NCBI GenBank assembly: GCA_031769625.1
Contig: JAUIMM010000720.1
Coordinates: 1-64,000, forward strand
Length of the DNA: 64,000 bases
Direction: 5' to 3'
Source of the DNA: Taudactylus pleione
Taxonomy: Eukaryota > Chordata > Amphibia > Anura > Myobatrachidae
Shown here: positions 9,907 to 23,892 of the stretch, in pieces
Numbering within the stretch: position 1 is the stretch's first letter
Layout: every line of letters begins with the position of its first letter
Made by a program: the position numbers and the translations under genes
The notes under the pieces: model-generated
Databases searched by the model: none
What the model saw: the letters and a program-made list of their open reading frames with translations, nothing else
Told to the model about the DNA's origin: nothing

Positions 9907-11227
9907 CCATGTGCAGTGTTTAAGACACGATACAGTCTGTAAGCAGGTGTAAATATAATTCTGCATCAGGCCCACATATACCATGTGCAGTGTGTAAGAC
10001 ACAATACAGTCTGTAAGCAGATGTACATATAATTCTGCACCAGGCCCACATATACCATGTGCAGTGTGTAAGACACGATACAGTCTGTAAGCAGGTGTAC
10101 ATATAATTCAGCATCAGGCCCACATATACCATGTGCAGTGTGTAAGACACGATACTGTCTGTAAGCAGGTGTACATATAACTCTGCATCAGGCCCACATA
10201 TACCATGTGCAGTGTGTAAGACACGATACAGTCTGTAAGTAGGTGTACATATAATTCTGCATCAGGCCCACATATACCATCTGCAGTGTGTAAGACACAA
10301 TACAGTCTGTAAGCAGGTGTACATATAATTCTGCATCAGGCCCACATATACCATGTGCGGTGTGTAAGACACGATACAGTCTGTAAGTAGGTGTACATAT
10401 AATTCTGCATCAGGCCCACATATACCATCTGCAGTGTGTAAGACACAATACAGTCTGTAAGCACGGTACATATAATTCTGCATCAGGCCCACATATACCA
10501 TGTGCAGAGTGTAAGACACGATACAGTCTGTAAGTAGGTGTACATATAATTCTACATCAGGCGCACATATACCATGTGCAGTGTGTAAGACACGATACAG
10601 TATGTAAGCAGGTGTACATATAATTCTGCATCAGGCCCACATATACCATGTGCAGTGTGTAAGACACAATACAGTCTGTAAGCTGGTGTACATATAATTC
10701 TGCATCAGGCCCACATATACCATGTGCAGTGTGTAAGACACGATACAGTCTGTAAGTAGGTGTACATATAATTCTGCATCAGGCCCACATACACCATGTG
10801 CAGTGTGTAAGACAAAATACAATCTGTAAGCACGGTACATATAATTCTGCATCAGGCCTACATATACCATGTGCAGTGTGTAAAAAATGATACAGTCTGT
10901 AAGCTACTAAGCACGTGTACATATAATTCTGCATCAGGCCCACATATGCCATGTGCAGTGTATAAGACACTATACAGTCTGTAAGCAGGTGTATATATAA
11001 TTCTGCATCAGGCCCACATATGCCATGTGCAGTGTGTAAGACACGATACAGTCTGTAAACAGGTGTACATATAATTCTGCATCAGGCCCACATAACCATG
11101 TGCAGTGTGTAAGACACAATACAGTCTGTAAGCAGGTGTACATATAATTCTGCATCAGGCCCACATATACCATGTGCAGTGTGTAAGACATGATACAGTC
11201 TGTAAGCACGGTACATATAATTCTGCA
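9907..11227 (+). repeat. Y-type segment, second copy of the left end
   Basis: This repeats the left end of the window without the extra 591-bp and 155-bp pieces. It opens with the tgtttaagac monomer. It includes ataactctgc, ccatctgcag and attctacatcaggcgcac monomers, an 82-mer at 10,867, and the gtaaacagg plus cataacc pair near 11,060-11,095. Two monomers read catatgccatg instead of catataccatg (near 10,945 and 11,020). The match to the left end continues beyond this segment to about 12,350. Confidence 0.82.
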
Positions 11228-13957
11228 TCAGACCCACATATACCATGTGCAGTGTGTAAGACACGATACAGTATGTAAGCAGGTGTACATATAATTCTGC
11301 ATCAGGCCCACATATACCATGTGCAGTGTGTCAGACAGAATACAGTCTGTAAGCAGGTGTACATATAATTCTGCATCAGGCCCACATAACCATGTGCAGT
11401 GTGTAAGACACGATACAGTCTGTAAGTAGGTGTACATATAATTCTGCATTAGGCCCACATATACCATGTGCAATGTGTAAGACACGATACAGTCTGTAAG
11501 TAGGTGTACATATAATTCTGCATCAGGCCCACATATACCATGTGCAGTGTGTAAGACACAATACGATCTGTAAGCACGGTACATATAATTCTGCATCAGG
11601 CCTACATATACCATGTGCAGTGTGTAAGACACAATACAGTCTGTAAGAAGGTGTACATATAATTCTGCATCAGGCCCACATATACCATGTGCAGTGTGTA
11701 AGACACGATACAGTCTGTAAGTAGGTGTACATATAATTCTGCATTAGGCCCACATATACCATGTGCAGTGTGTAAGACACAATACAGTCTGTAAGAAGGT
11801 GTACATATAATTCTGCATCAGGCCCACATATACCATGTGCAGTGTGTAAGACACAATACAGTCTGTAAGCAGGTATACATATAATTCTGCATCAGGCCCA
11901 CATATACCATGTGCAGTGTGTAAGACACAACACAGTCTGTAAGCACGTGTATATATAATTCTGCATCAGGCCCACATATACCATATGCAGTGTGTAAATC
12001 ATGATACAGTCTGTAAGCACGATACATATAATTCTGCATCAGGCCCACATATACTATGTGTAGTGTGTAAGACACGATAAAGTCTGTAAGCAGGTGTACA
12101 TTTAATTCTGCATCAGGCCCACATATACCATGTGCAGTGTGTAAGACACGATACAGTCTGTAAGCAGGTGTACATATAATTCTGCATTAGGCCCACATAT
12201 ACCATGTGCAGTGTGTAAAAGACGATACAGTCTGTAAGCAGGTGTACATATAATTCAGCATCAGGCCCACATATACCATGTGCAGTGTGTAAGACACGAT
12301 ACAGTCTATAAGCAGGTGTACATATAATTTTGCATCAGGCCCACATATACCATGTGCAGTGTGTAAGACACGATACATTATGTAAGCAGGTGTACATATA
12401 ATTCTGCATCAGGCCCACATATACCATGTACAGTGTGTAAGACACAATACAGTCTGTAAGCAGGTGTACATATAATTCTGCATCAGGGCCACATATACCA
12501 TGAGCAGTGTGTAAGACACGATACAGTATGTAAGCAGGTGTACATATAATTCTGCATCAGGCCCACATATACCATGTGCAGTGTGTAAGACACAATACAG
12601 TCTGTAAGCAGGTGTACATATAATTCTGCATCAGGCCCACATATACCATGTGCAGTGTGTAAGACACGATACTATCTGTAAGACGGTGTACATATAATTC
12701 TGCATCAGGCCCACATATACCATGTGCCGTGTGTAAGACACAATACAATCTGTAAGCACGGAACACATAATTCTGCATCAGGCCCACATATACCTTGTGC
12801 TGTGTGTAAGACACGATACAGTCTGTAAGCAGGTGTACATATAATTCTGCATCAGGCCCACATATACCATGTGCAGTGTGAAAGACACGATAAAGTCTGT
12901 AAGCAGGTGTACATATAATTCTGCATCAGACCCACATATACCATGTGCAGTGTGTAAAACATGATACAGTATGTAAGAAGGTGTAAATATAATTCTTCAT
13001 CAGGCCCACATATACCATGTGCAGTGTGTAAGACACAATACAGTCTGTAAGCAGGTGTATATATAATTCTGCATCAATCCCACATATACCATGTGCAGTG
13101 TGTAAGACACGATACAGTTAGTAAGCAGGTGTACATATAATTCTGCATCAGGCCCACATATACCATGTGCAGTGTGTAAAACACGATACAGTCTATAAGC
13201 TGGTGTACATATAATTCTGCATCAGGCCCACATATACCATGTGCAGTGTGTAAGACACAATACAGTCTGTAAGCACGGTACATATAATTCTGCATCAGGC
13301 CCACATATACCATGTGCAGTGTGTAAGACACGATACAGTATGTAAGCAGGTGTTCATATAATTCTGCATCAGGCCCACATATACCATGTGCAGTGTGTAA
13401 GACACAATACAGTCTGTAAGCAGGTGTACATATAATTCTGCATCAGTCCCACATAACCATGTGCAGTGTGTAAGACACAATACAGTCTGTAAGCACGGTA
13501 CATATAATTCTGCATCAGGCCCACATATACCATGTGCAGTGTGTAAGACACGATACAGTCTGTAAGCAGGTGTGCATATAATTCTGCATCAGGCCCACAT
13601 ATACCATGTGCAGTGTGGAAGACACAATACAATCTGTAAGAAGGTGTACATATAATTCTGCATCACGCCCACATATACCATGTGCAGTGTGTAAGACACA
13701 ATACAGTCTGTAAGCAGGTGTACATATAATTCTGCATCAGGCCCACATATACCATGTGCAGTGTGTAAGACACGATACAGTCTGTAAGTAGGTGTACATA
13801 TAATTCTGCATCAGGCCCACATATACCATGTGCAGTGTGTAAGACACAATACAATCTGTAAACACGGTACGTATAATTCTGCATCAGGCCCACATATACC
13901 ATGTGTAGTGTGTAAGACACGATACAGTCTGTAAGCAGGTGTACATATAATTCTGCA
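11228..13957 (+). repeat. Z-type segment, long-range copy at 34,470-37,270
   Basis: From 11,228 to about 13,440 this matches 34,470-36,690 at a constant offset of 23,242 bp. Shared variants include gtgtcagacagaatac, caatacgatctg, gtaaatcatgatac, gtgtaaaagacgatac, catgagcagtg, gcacggaacacataattc and catcaatcccac. Near 13,480 this copy has lost material that the right copy keeps, around gtaagtagg and gcacggtacgtataa. It is the only large Z-type stretch left of 34 kb apart from the smaller one near 5.7 kb. Confidence 0.8.
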
Positions 13958-16209
13958 TCAGGCCCACATATACCATGTGCAGTGTGTAAGACACAATACA
14001 GTCTGTAAGCAGGTGTACATATAATTCTGCATCAGGCCCACATATACCATGTGCAGTGTGTAAGACACGATACAGTCTGTAAGCACGTGTAAATATAATT
14101 CTGCATCAGGCCCACATATACCATGTGCAGTGTGTAAATCATGATACAGTCTGTAAGCACGATACATATAATTCTGCAACAGGCCCACATATACCATGTG
14201 CAGTGTGTAAGACACGATACAGTCTGTAAGCAGGTGTACATATAATTCTGCATCAGGCCCACATATACCATGTGCAGTGTGTAAAACACGATACAGTCTG
14301 TAAGCAAGTGTACATATAATTCAGCATCAGGCCCACATATACCATGTGCAGTATGTAAGACACAATACAGTCTATAAGCAGGTGTACATATAATTCTGCA
14401 TCAGGCCCACATATACCATGTGCAGTGTGTAAGACACGATACATTATGTAAGCAGGTGTACATATAATTCTGCATCAGGCCCACATATACCATGTACAGT
14501 GTGTAAGACACAATACAGTCTGTAAGCAGGTGTACATATAATTCTGCATCAGGCCCACATATACCATGTGTAGTCTGTTAGACACGATACAGTCTGTAAG
14601 TAGGTGTACATATAATTCTGCATCAGGCCCACGTATACCATGTGCAGTGAGTAAGATATGATACAGTCTGTAAGTAGGTGTACATATAATTCTGCATCAG
14701 GCCCACTTATACCATGTGCAGTGTGTAAGACACGATACAGTATGTAAGCAGGCGTACATATAATTCTGCATCAGGCCCACATATACCATGTGCAGTGTGT
14801 AAGACACAATACAGTCTGTAAGCAGGTGTACATATAATTCTGCATCAGGCCCACATATACCATGTGCAGTGTGTAAGACACAATACAGTCTGTAAGCAGG
14901 TGTATATATAATTCTGCATCAGGCGCACATATACCATGTGCAGTGTGTAAGATACGATACTATCCGTAAGTAGGTGTACATATAATTCTGCATCAGGCCC
15001 ACATATACCATGTGCCGTGTGTAAGACACAATGCAATCTGAAAAGCACGGTACATTTAATTCTGCATCAGGCCCACATATACCTTGTGCTGTAGGTAAGA
15101 CACGATACATTCTGTAAGCAGGTGTACATATAATTCTGCATCAGGCCCAAATATACCATGTGCAGTGTGTAAAACACGATACAGTCTGTAAGCACGGTAC
15201 ATATAATTCTGCATCAGGCCCAAATATACCATGTGCAGTGAGTAATATATGATACAGTCTGTAAATAGGTGTACATATAATTCTGCATCAGGCCCACATA
15301 TACCATGTGCAGTGTGTAAGACACGATACAGTATGTAAGCAGGTGTACATATAATTCTGCATCAGGCCCACATATACCATGTGCAGTGTGTAAGACACAA
15401 TACAGTCTGTTAGCAGGTGTACATATAATTCTGCATCAGGCCCACATATACCATGTGCAGTGTGTAAGACACGATACTATCTGTAAGACGGTGTACATAT
15501 AATTCTGCATCAGGCCCACATATACCATGTGCCGTGTGAAAGACACAATACAATCTGTAAGCACGGAACACATAATTCTGCATCAGGCCCACATATACCT
15601 TGTGCTGTGTGTAAGACACGATACAGTCTGTAAGCAGGTGTACATATAATTCTGCATCAGGCCCACATATACCATGTGCAGTGTGTAAGACACGATAAAG
15701 TCTGTAAGCAGGTGTACATATAATTCTGCATCAGACCCACATATACCATATGCACTGTGTAATACACGGTACAGTCTGTAAGCAGGTGTACATATAATTC
15801 TGCATCAGGCCCACATATACCATGTGCAGTGTGTAAAACACGATACAGTCTGTAAGCACGGTACATATAATTCTGCATCAGGCCCACATATACCATGTGC
15901 AGTGTGTAAAACATGATACAGTATGTAAGAAGGTGTACATATAATTCTGCATCAGGCCCACATATACCATGTGCAGTGTGTAAGACACAATACAGTTAGT
16001 AAGCAAGTGTACATATAATTCTGCATCAGGCCCACATATACCATGTGCAGTGTGTAAAACACGATACAGTCTATAAGCAGGTGTACATATAATTCTGCAT
16101 CAGGCCCACATATACCATGTGCAGTGTGTAAGACACAATACAGTCTGTAAGCACGGTACATATAATTCTGCATCAGACCCACATATACCATGTGCAGTGT
16201 GTAAGACAC
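13958..16209 (+). repeat. X block, copy 1 (short form)
   Basis: This is the first of seven copies of a ~2.4-kb block with a fixed order of rare monomers: gtgtaaatcatgatac, gcaagtgtac with attcagcatc, cattatgtaag, gtacagtgtg, gtagtctgttag, gtgagtaagatatgatac, ctgaaaagcacgg, cttgtgctgt, gcacggaacacataattc, catatgcactgtgtaatac and cagttagtaagcaag. It is 147 bp shorter than the others because two monomers are missing near 15,230, where the other copies have the gtaaaacatgatacagtatg and following monomers. Copy-specific changes include gatactatccgtaag and gtgagtaatatatgatac. Confidence 0.86.
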
Positions 16210-19200
16210 GATACAGTATGTAAGCAGGTGTTCATATAATTCTGCATCAGGCCCACATATACCATGTGCAGTTTGTAAGACACGATACAGTCTGTAAGCA
16301 GGTGTACATATAATTCTGCATCAGGCCCACATATACCATGTGCAGTGTGTAAGACACAATACAGTCTGTAAGCAGGTGTACATATAATTCTGCATCAGGC
16401 CCACATATACCATGTGCAGTGTGTAAGACACGATACAGTCTGTAAGCAGGTGTACATATAATTCAGCATCAGGCCCACATATACCATGTGCAGTGTGTAA
16501 GACACAATACAGTCTGTAAGCAGGTGTACATATAATTCTGCATCAGGCCCACATATACCATGTGCAGTGTGTAAGACACGATACAGTCTGTAAGTAGGTG
16601 TACATATAATTCTACATCAGGCGCACATATACCATGTGCAGTGTGTAAGACACGATACAGTATGTAAGCAGGTGTACATATAATTCTGCATCAGGCCCAC
16701 ATATACCATGTGCAGTGTGTAAGACACAATACAGTCTGTAAGCTGGTGTACATATAATTCTTCATCAGGCCCACATATACCATGTGCAGTGTGTAAGACA
16801 CGATACAGTCTGTAAGAAGGTGTACATATAATTCTGCATCAGGCCCACATACACCATGTGCAGTGTGTAAGACACAATACAATCTGTAAGCACGGTACAT
16901 ATAATTCTGCATCAGGCCTACATATACCATGTGCATTGTGTAAAAAAAGATACAGTCTGTAAGCTACTAAGCACGTGTACATACAATTCTGCATCAGGCC
17001 CACATATACCATGTGCAGTGTATAAGACACTATACAGTCTATAAGCAGGTGTATATATAATTCTGCATCAGGCCCACATATACCATGTGCAGTGTGTAAG
17101 ACACGATACAGTCTGTAAACAGGTGTACATATAATTCTGCATCAGGCCCACATAACCATGTGCAGTGTGTAAGACACAATACAGTCTGTAAGCAGGTGTA
17201 CATATAATTCTGCATCAGGCCCACATATACCATGTGCAGTGTGTAAGACACGATACAGTCTGTAAGCACGGTACATATAATTCTGCATCAGACCCACATA
17301 TACCATGTGCAGTGTGTAAGACACGATACAGTATGTAAGCAGGTTTACATATAATTCTGCATCAGGCCCACATATACCATGTGCAGTGTGTCAGACAGAA
17401 TACAGTCTGTAAGCAGGTGTACATATAATTCTGCATCAGGCCCACATAACCATGTGCAGTGTGTAAGACACGATACAGTCTGTAAGTAGGTGTACATATA
17501 ATTCTGCATTAGGCCCACATATACCATGTGCAGTGTGTAAGACACAATACAGTCTGTAAGCACGGTACGTATAATTCTGCATCAGGCCCACATATACCAT
17601 GTGCAGTGTGTCAGACAGAATACAGTCTGTAAGTAGGTGTACATATAATTCTGCATCAGGCCCACATAACCATGTGCAGTGTGTAAGACACAATACAGTC
17701 TGTAAGCAGGTGTACATATAATTCTGCATCAGGACCACATATACCATGTGCAGTGTGTAAGACACAATACAGTCTGTAAGCAGGTGTACATATAATTCTG
17801 CATCAGGCCCACATATACCATGTGCAATGTGTAAGACACGATACAGTCTGTAAGTAGGTGTACATATAATTCTGCATCAGGCCCACATATACCATGTGCA
17901 GTGTGTAAAACATGATACCATCTGTAAATAGGTGTACATATAATTCTGCATCAGGCCCACATATACCATGTGCAGTGTGTAAAACATGATACCATCTGTA
18001 AGTAGGTGTACATATAATTCTGCATCAGGCCCACATACACCATGTGCAGTGTGTAAGACACAATACAGTCTGTAAGCACGGTACATATAATTCTGCATCA
18101 GGCCTACATATACCATGTGCAGTGTGTAAAACATGATACAGTCTGTAAGCTTCTAAGCACGTGTACATATAATTCTGCATCAGGTCCACATATACCATGT
18201 GCAGTGTATAAGACACGATACAGTCTGTAAGCAGGTGTACATATAATTCTGCATCAGGCCCACATATACCATGTGCAGTGTGTAAGACACGATACAGTCT
18301 GTAAGTACGTGTACATATAATTCTGCATCAGGCCCACATATACCATCTGCAGTGTGTAAGACACAATACAGTCTGTAAGCACGGTACATATAATTCTGCA
18401 TCAGGCCCACATATACCATGTGCAGTGTGTAAGACACGATACAGTCTGTAAGTAGGTGTACATATAATTCTACATCAGGCGCACATATACCATGTGCAGT
18501 GTGTAAGACACGATACAGTATGTAAGCAGGTGTACATATAATTCTGCATCAGGCCCACATATACCATGCGCAGTGTGTAAGACACAATACAGTCTGTAAG
18601 CTGGTGTACATATAATTCTGCATCAGGCCCACATATACCATGTGCAGTGTGTAAGACACGATACAGTCTGTAAGTAGGTGTACATATAATTCTGCATCAG
18701 GCCCACATACACCATGTGCAGTGTGTAAGAGAAAATACAATCTGTAAGCACGGTACATATAATTCTGCATCAGGCCTACATATACCATGTGCAGTGTGTA
18801 AAAAATGATACAGTCTGTAAGCTACTAAGCACGTGTACATATAATTCTGCATCAGGCCCACATATACCATGTGCAGTGTATAAGACACTATACAGTCTGT
18901 AAGCAGGTGTATATATCATTCTGCATCAGGCCCACATATACCATGTGCAGTGTGTAAGACACGATACAGTCTGTAAACAGGTGTACATATAATTCTGCAT
19001 CAGGCCCACATAACCATGTGCAGTGTGTAAGACACAATACAGTCTGTAAGCAGGTGTACATATAATTCTGCATCAGGCCCACATATACCATGTGCAGTGT
19101 GTAAGACATGATACAGTCTGTAAGTAGGTGTACATATAATTCTGCATCAGGCCCACATATACCATGTGCAGTGTGTAAGACACAATACGATCTGTAAGCA

Positions 19201-20547
19201 CGGTACATATAATTCTGCATCAGGCCTACATATACCATGTGCAGTGTGTAAGACACAATACAGTCTGTAAGAAGGTGTACATATAATTCTGCATCAGGCC
19301 CACATATACCATGTGCAGTGTGTAAGACACGATACAGTCTGTAAGTAGGTGTACATATAATTCTGCATTCGGCGAACATATACCATGTGCAGTGTGTAAG
19401 ACACAATACAGTCTGTAAACACGGTACGTATAATTCTGCATCAGGCCCACATATACCATGTGTAGTGTGTAAGACACGATACAGTCTGTAAGCAGGTGTA
19501 CATATAATTCTGCATCAGGCCCACATATACCATGTGCAGTGTGTAAGACACAATACAGTCTGTAAGCAGGTGTACATATAATTCTGCATCAGGCCCACAT
19601 ATACCATGTGCAGTGTGTAAGACACGATACAGTCTGTAAGCACGTGTAAATATAATTCTGCATCAGGCCCACATATACCATGTGCAGTGTGTAAATCATG
19701 ATACAGTCTGTAAGCACGATACATATAATTCTGCATCAGGCCCACATATACCATGTGCAGTGTGTAAGACACGATACAGTCTGTAAGCAGGTGTACATGT
19801 AATTCTGCATCAGGCCCACATATACCATGTGCAGTGTGTAAAACACGATACAGTCTGTAAGCAAGTGTACATATAATTCAGCATCAGGCCCACATATACC
19901 ATGTGCAGTATGTAAGACACGATACATTATGTAAGCAGGTGTACATATAATTCTGCATCAGGCCCACATATACCATGTACAGTGTGTAAGACACAATACA
20001 GTCTGTAAGCAGGTGTACATATAATTCTGCATCAGGCCCACATATACCATGTGTAGTCTGTTAGACACGATACAGTCTGTAAGTAGGTGTACATATAATT
20101 CTGCATCAGGCCCACGTATACCATGTGCAGTGAGTAAGATATGATACAGTCTGTAAGTAGGTGTACATATAATTCTGCATCAGGCCCACATATACCATGT
20201 GCAGTGTGTAAGACACAATACGATCTGTAAGCACGGTACATATAATTCTGCATCAGGCCTACATATACCATGTGCAGTGTGTAAGACACAATACAGTCTG
20301 TAAGAAGGTGTACATATAATTCTGCATCAGGCCCACATATACCATGTGCAGTGTGTAAGACACGATACAGTCTGTAAGTAGGTGTACATATAATTCTGCA
20401 TTAGGCGAACATATACCATGTGCAGTGTGTAAGACACAATACAGTCTGTAAACACGGTACGTATAATTCTGCATCAGGCCCACATATACCATGTGTAGTG
20501 TGTAAGACACGATACAGTCTGTAAGCAGGTGTACATATAATTCTGCA
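16210..20547 (+). repeat. Y-type spacer 1 with 82-mers
   Basis: This lies between X copies 1 and 2. It carries 82-mers at 16,927, 18,113 and 18,785, the gtgtcagacagaatac monomers and several cataacc junctions. Up to about 19,100 it matches the next spacer at an offset of 6,810. A 294-bp deletion junction sits near 19,105-19,140, where the gacatgatac monomer runs into gtaagtagg and then the caatacgatctg monomer. The same junction recurs near 27,620-27,650. The last part (19,515-20,300) contains a second gtaaatcatgatac run and a gtagtctgttag monomer, so it includes a fragment of X. Confidence 0.8.
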
Positions 20548-22946
20548 TCAGGCCCACATATACCATGTGCAGTGTGTAAGACACAATACAGTCTGTAAGC
20601 AGGTGTACATATAATTCTGCATCAGGCCCACATATACCATGTGCAGTGTGTAAGACACGATACAGTCTGTAAGCACGTGTAAATATAATTCTGCATCAGG
20701 CCCACATATACCATGTGCAGTGTGTAAATCATGATACAGTCTGTAAGCACGATACATATAATTCTGCATCAGGCCCACATATACCATGTGCAGTGTGTAA
20801 GACACGATACAGTCTGTAAGCAGGTGTACATATAATTCTGCATCAGGCCCACATATACCATGTGCAGTGTGTAAAACACGATACAGTCTGTAAGCAAGTG
20901 TACATATAATTCAGCATCAGGCCCACATATACCATGTGCAGTATGTAAGACACAATACAGTCTATAAGCAGGTGTACATATAATTCTGCATCAGGCCCAC
21001 ATATACCATGTGCAGTGTGTAAGACACGATACATTATGTAAGCAGGTGTACATATAATTCTGCATCAGGCCCACATATACCATGTACAGTGTGTAAGACA
21101 CAATACAGTCTGTAAGCAGGTGTACATATAATTCTGCATCAGGCCCACATATACCATGTGTAGTCTGTTAGACACGATACAGTCTGTAAGTAGGTGTACA
21201 TATAATTCTGTATCAGGCCCACGTATACCATGTGCAGTGAGTAAGATATGATACAGTCTGTAAGTAGGTGTACATATAATTCTGCATCAGGCCCACTTAT
21301 ACCATGTGCAGTGTGTAAGACACGATACAGTATGTAAGCAGGCGTACATATAATTCTGCATCAGGCCCACATATACCATGTGCAGTGTGTAAGACACAAT
21401 ACAGTCTGTAAGCAGGTGTACATATAATTCTGCATCAGGCCCACATATACCATGTGCAGTGTGTAAGACACAATACAGTCTGTAAGCAGGTGTATATATA
21501 ATTCTGCATCAGGCGCACATATACCATGTGCAGTGTGTAAGATACGATACTATCTGTAAGTAGGTGTACATATAATTCTGCATCAGGCCCACATATACCA
21601 TGTGCCGTGTGTAAGACACAATGCAATCTGAAAAGCACGGTACATTTAATTCTGCATCAGGCCCACATATACCTTGTGCTGTAGGTAAGACACGATACAT
21701 TCTGTAAGCAGGTGTACATATAATTCTGCATCAGGCCCAAATATACCATGTGCAGTGTGTAAAACACGATACAGTCTGTAAGCACGGTACATATAATTCT
21801 GCATCAGGCCCACATATACCATGTGCAGTGTGTAAAACATGATACAGTATGTAAGAAGGTGTACATATAATTCTGCATCAGGCCCACATATACCATGTGC
21901 AGTGTGTAAGACACAATACAGTCTGTAAGCACTGTACATATAATTCTGCATCAGGCCCAAATATACCATGTGCAGTGAGTAAGATATGATACAGTCTGTA
22001 AATAGGTGTACATATAATTCTGCATCAGGCCCACATATACCATGTGCAGTGTGTAAGACACGATACAGTATGTAAGCAGGTGTACATATAATTCTGCATC
22101 AGGCCCACATATACCATGTGCAGTGTGTAAGACACAATACAGTTTGTTAGCAGGTGTACATATAATTCTGCATCAGGCCCACATATACCATGTGCAGTGT
22201 GTAAGACACGATACTATCTGTAAGACGGTGTACATATAATTCTGCATCAGGCCCACATATACCATGTGCCGTGTGAAAGACACAATACAATCTGTAAGCA
22301 CGGAACACATAATTCTGCATCAGGCCCACATATACCTTGTGCTGTGTGTAAGACACGATACAGTCTGTAAGCAGGTGTACATATAATTCTGCATCAGGCC
22401 CACATATACCATGTGCAGTGTGTAAGACACGATAAAGTCTGTAAGCAGGTGTACATATAATTCTGCATCAGACCCACATATACCATATGCACTGTGTAAT
22501 ACACGGTACAGTCTGTAAGCAGGTGTACATATAATTCTGCATCAGGCCCACATATACCATGTGCAGTGTGTAAAACACGATACAGTCTGTAAGCACGGTA
22601 CATATAATTCTGCATCAGGCCCACATATACCATGTGCAGTGTGTAAAACATGATACAGTATGTAAGAAGGTGTACATATACTTCTGCATCAGGCCCACAT
22701 ATACCATGTGCAGTGTGTAAGACACAATACAGTTAGTAAGCAAGTGTACATATAATTCTGCATCAGGCCCACATATACCATGTGCAGTGTGTAAAACACG
22801 ATACAGTCTATAAGCAGGTGTACATATAATTCTGCATCAGGCCCACATATACCATGTGCAGTGTGTAAGACACAATACAGTCTGTAAGCACGGTACATAT
22901 AATTCTGCATCAGACCCACATATACCATGTGCAGTGTGTAAGACAC
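20548..22946 (+). repeat. X block, copy 2
   Basis: This is a full-length copy with the same rare-monomer order as copy 1, at an offset of 6,590 up to about 15,230 and 6,737 afterwards. It shares gctgtaggtaag and cacttatacc with copy 1, and gcactgtac and agtttgttag with copy 3. One base is changed near 22,681 (gtacatatacttctgc). The close sharing with copy 3 indicates recent common descent of these two. Confidence 0.87.
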
Positions 22947-23810
22947 GATACAGTATGTAAGCAGGTGTTCATATAATTCTGCATCAGGCCCACATATACC
23001 ATGTGCAGTTTGTAAGACACGATACAGTCTGTAAGCAGGTGTACATATAATTCTGCATCAGGCCCACATATACCATGTGCAGTGTGTAAGACACAATACA
23101 GTCTGTAAGCAGGTGTACATATAATTCTGCATCAGGCCCACATATACCATGTGCAGTGTGTAAGACACGATACAGTCTGTAAGCAGGTGTACATATAATT
23201 CAGCATCAGGCCCACATATACCATGTGCAGTGTGTAAGACACGATACAGTCTGTAAGCAGGTGTACATATAATTCTGCAGCAGTCCCACATATACCATGT
23301 GCAGTGTGTAAGACACAATACAGTCTGTAAGCAGGTGTACATATAATTCTGCATCAGGCCCACATATACCATGTGCAGTGTGTAAGACACGATACAGTCT
23401 GTAAGTAGGTGTACATATAATTCTGCATCAGGCCCACATATACCATCTGCAGTGTGTAAGACAGAATACAGTCTGTAAGCACGGTACATATAATTCTGCA
23501 TCAGGCCCACATATACCATGTGCAGTGTGTAAGACACGATACAGTATGTAAGCAGGTGTACATATAATTCTGCATCAGGCCCACATATACCATGTGCAGT
23601 GTGTAAGACACAATACAGTCTGTAAGCTGGTGTACATATAATTCTTCATCAGGCCCACATATACCATGTGCAGTGTGTAAGACACGATACAGTCTGTAAG
23701 AAGGTGTACATATAATTCTGCATCAGGCCCACATACACCATGTGCAGTGTGTAAGACACAATACAATCTGTAAGCACGGTACATATAATTCTGCATCAGG
23801 CCTACATATA

Positions 23811-23892
23811 CCATGTGCATTGTGTAAAAAAAGATACAGTCTGTAAGCTACTAAGCACGTGTATATATAATTCTGCATCAGGCCCACATATA
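23811..23892 (+). repeat. Hybrid 82-bp monomer created by loss of one 74-bp unit
   Basis: The left part is the gctactaag 82-mer with gtgtaaaaaaagatac, and the right part reads gtgtatatataattc. In the homologous places (16,927-17,070 and 32,251-32,395) gtgtatatataa belongs to the following monomer, which also carries gtgtataagacactatac. Here that 74-bp interval is missing, so the two monomers are fused in register at the shared gtgta. The deletion accounts for the change of offset from 8,440 to 8,514 relative to the copy on the right. Confidence 0.85.
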
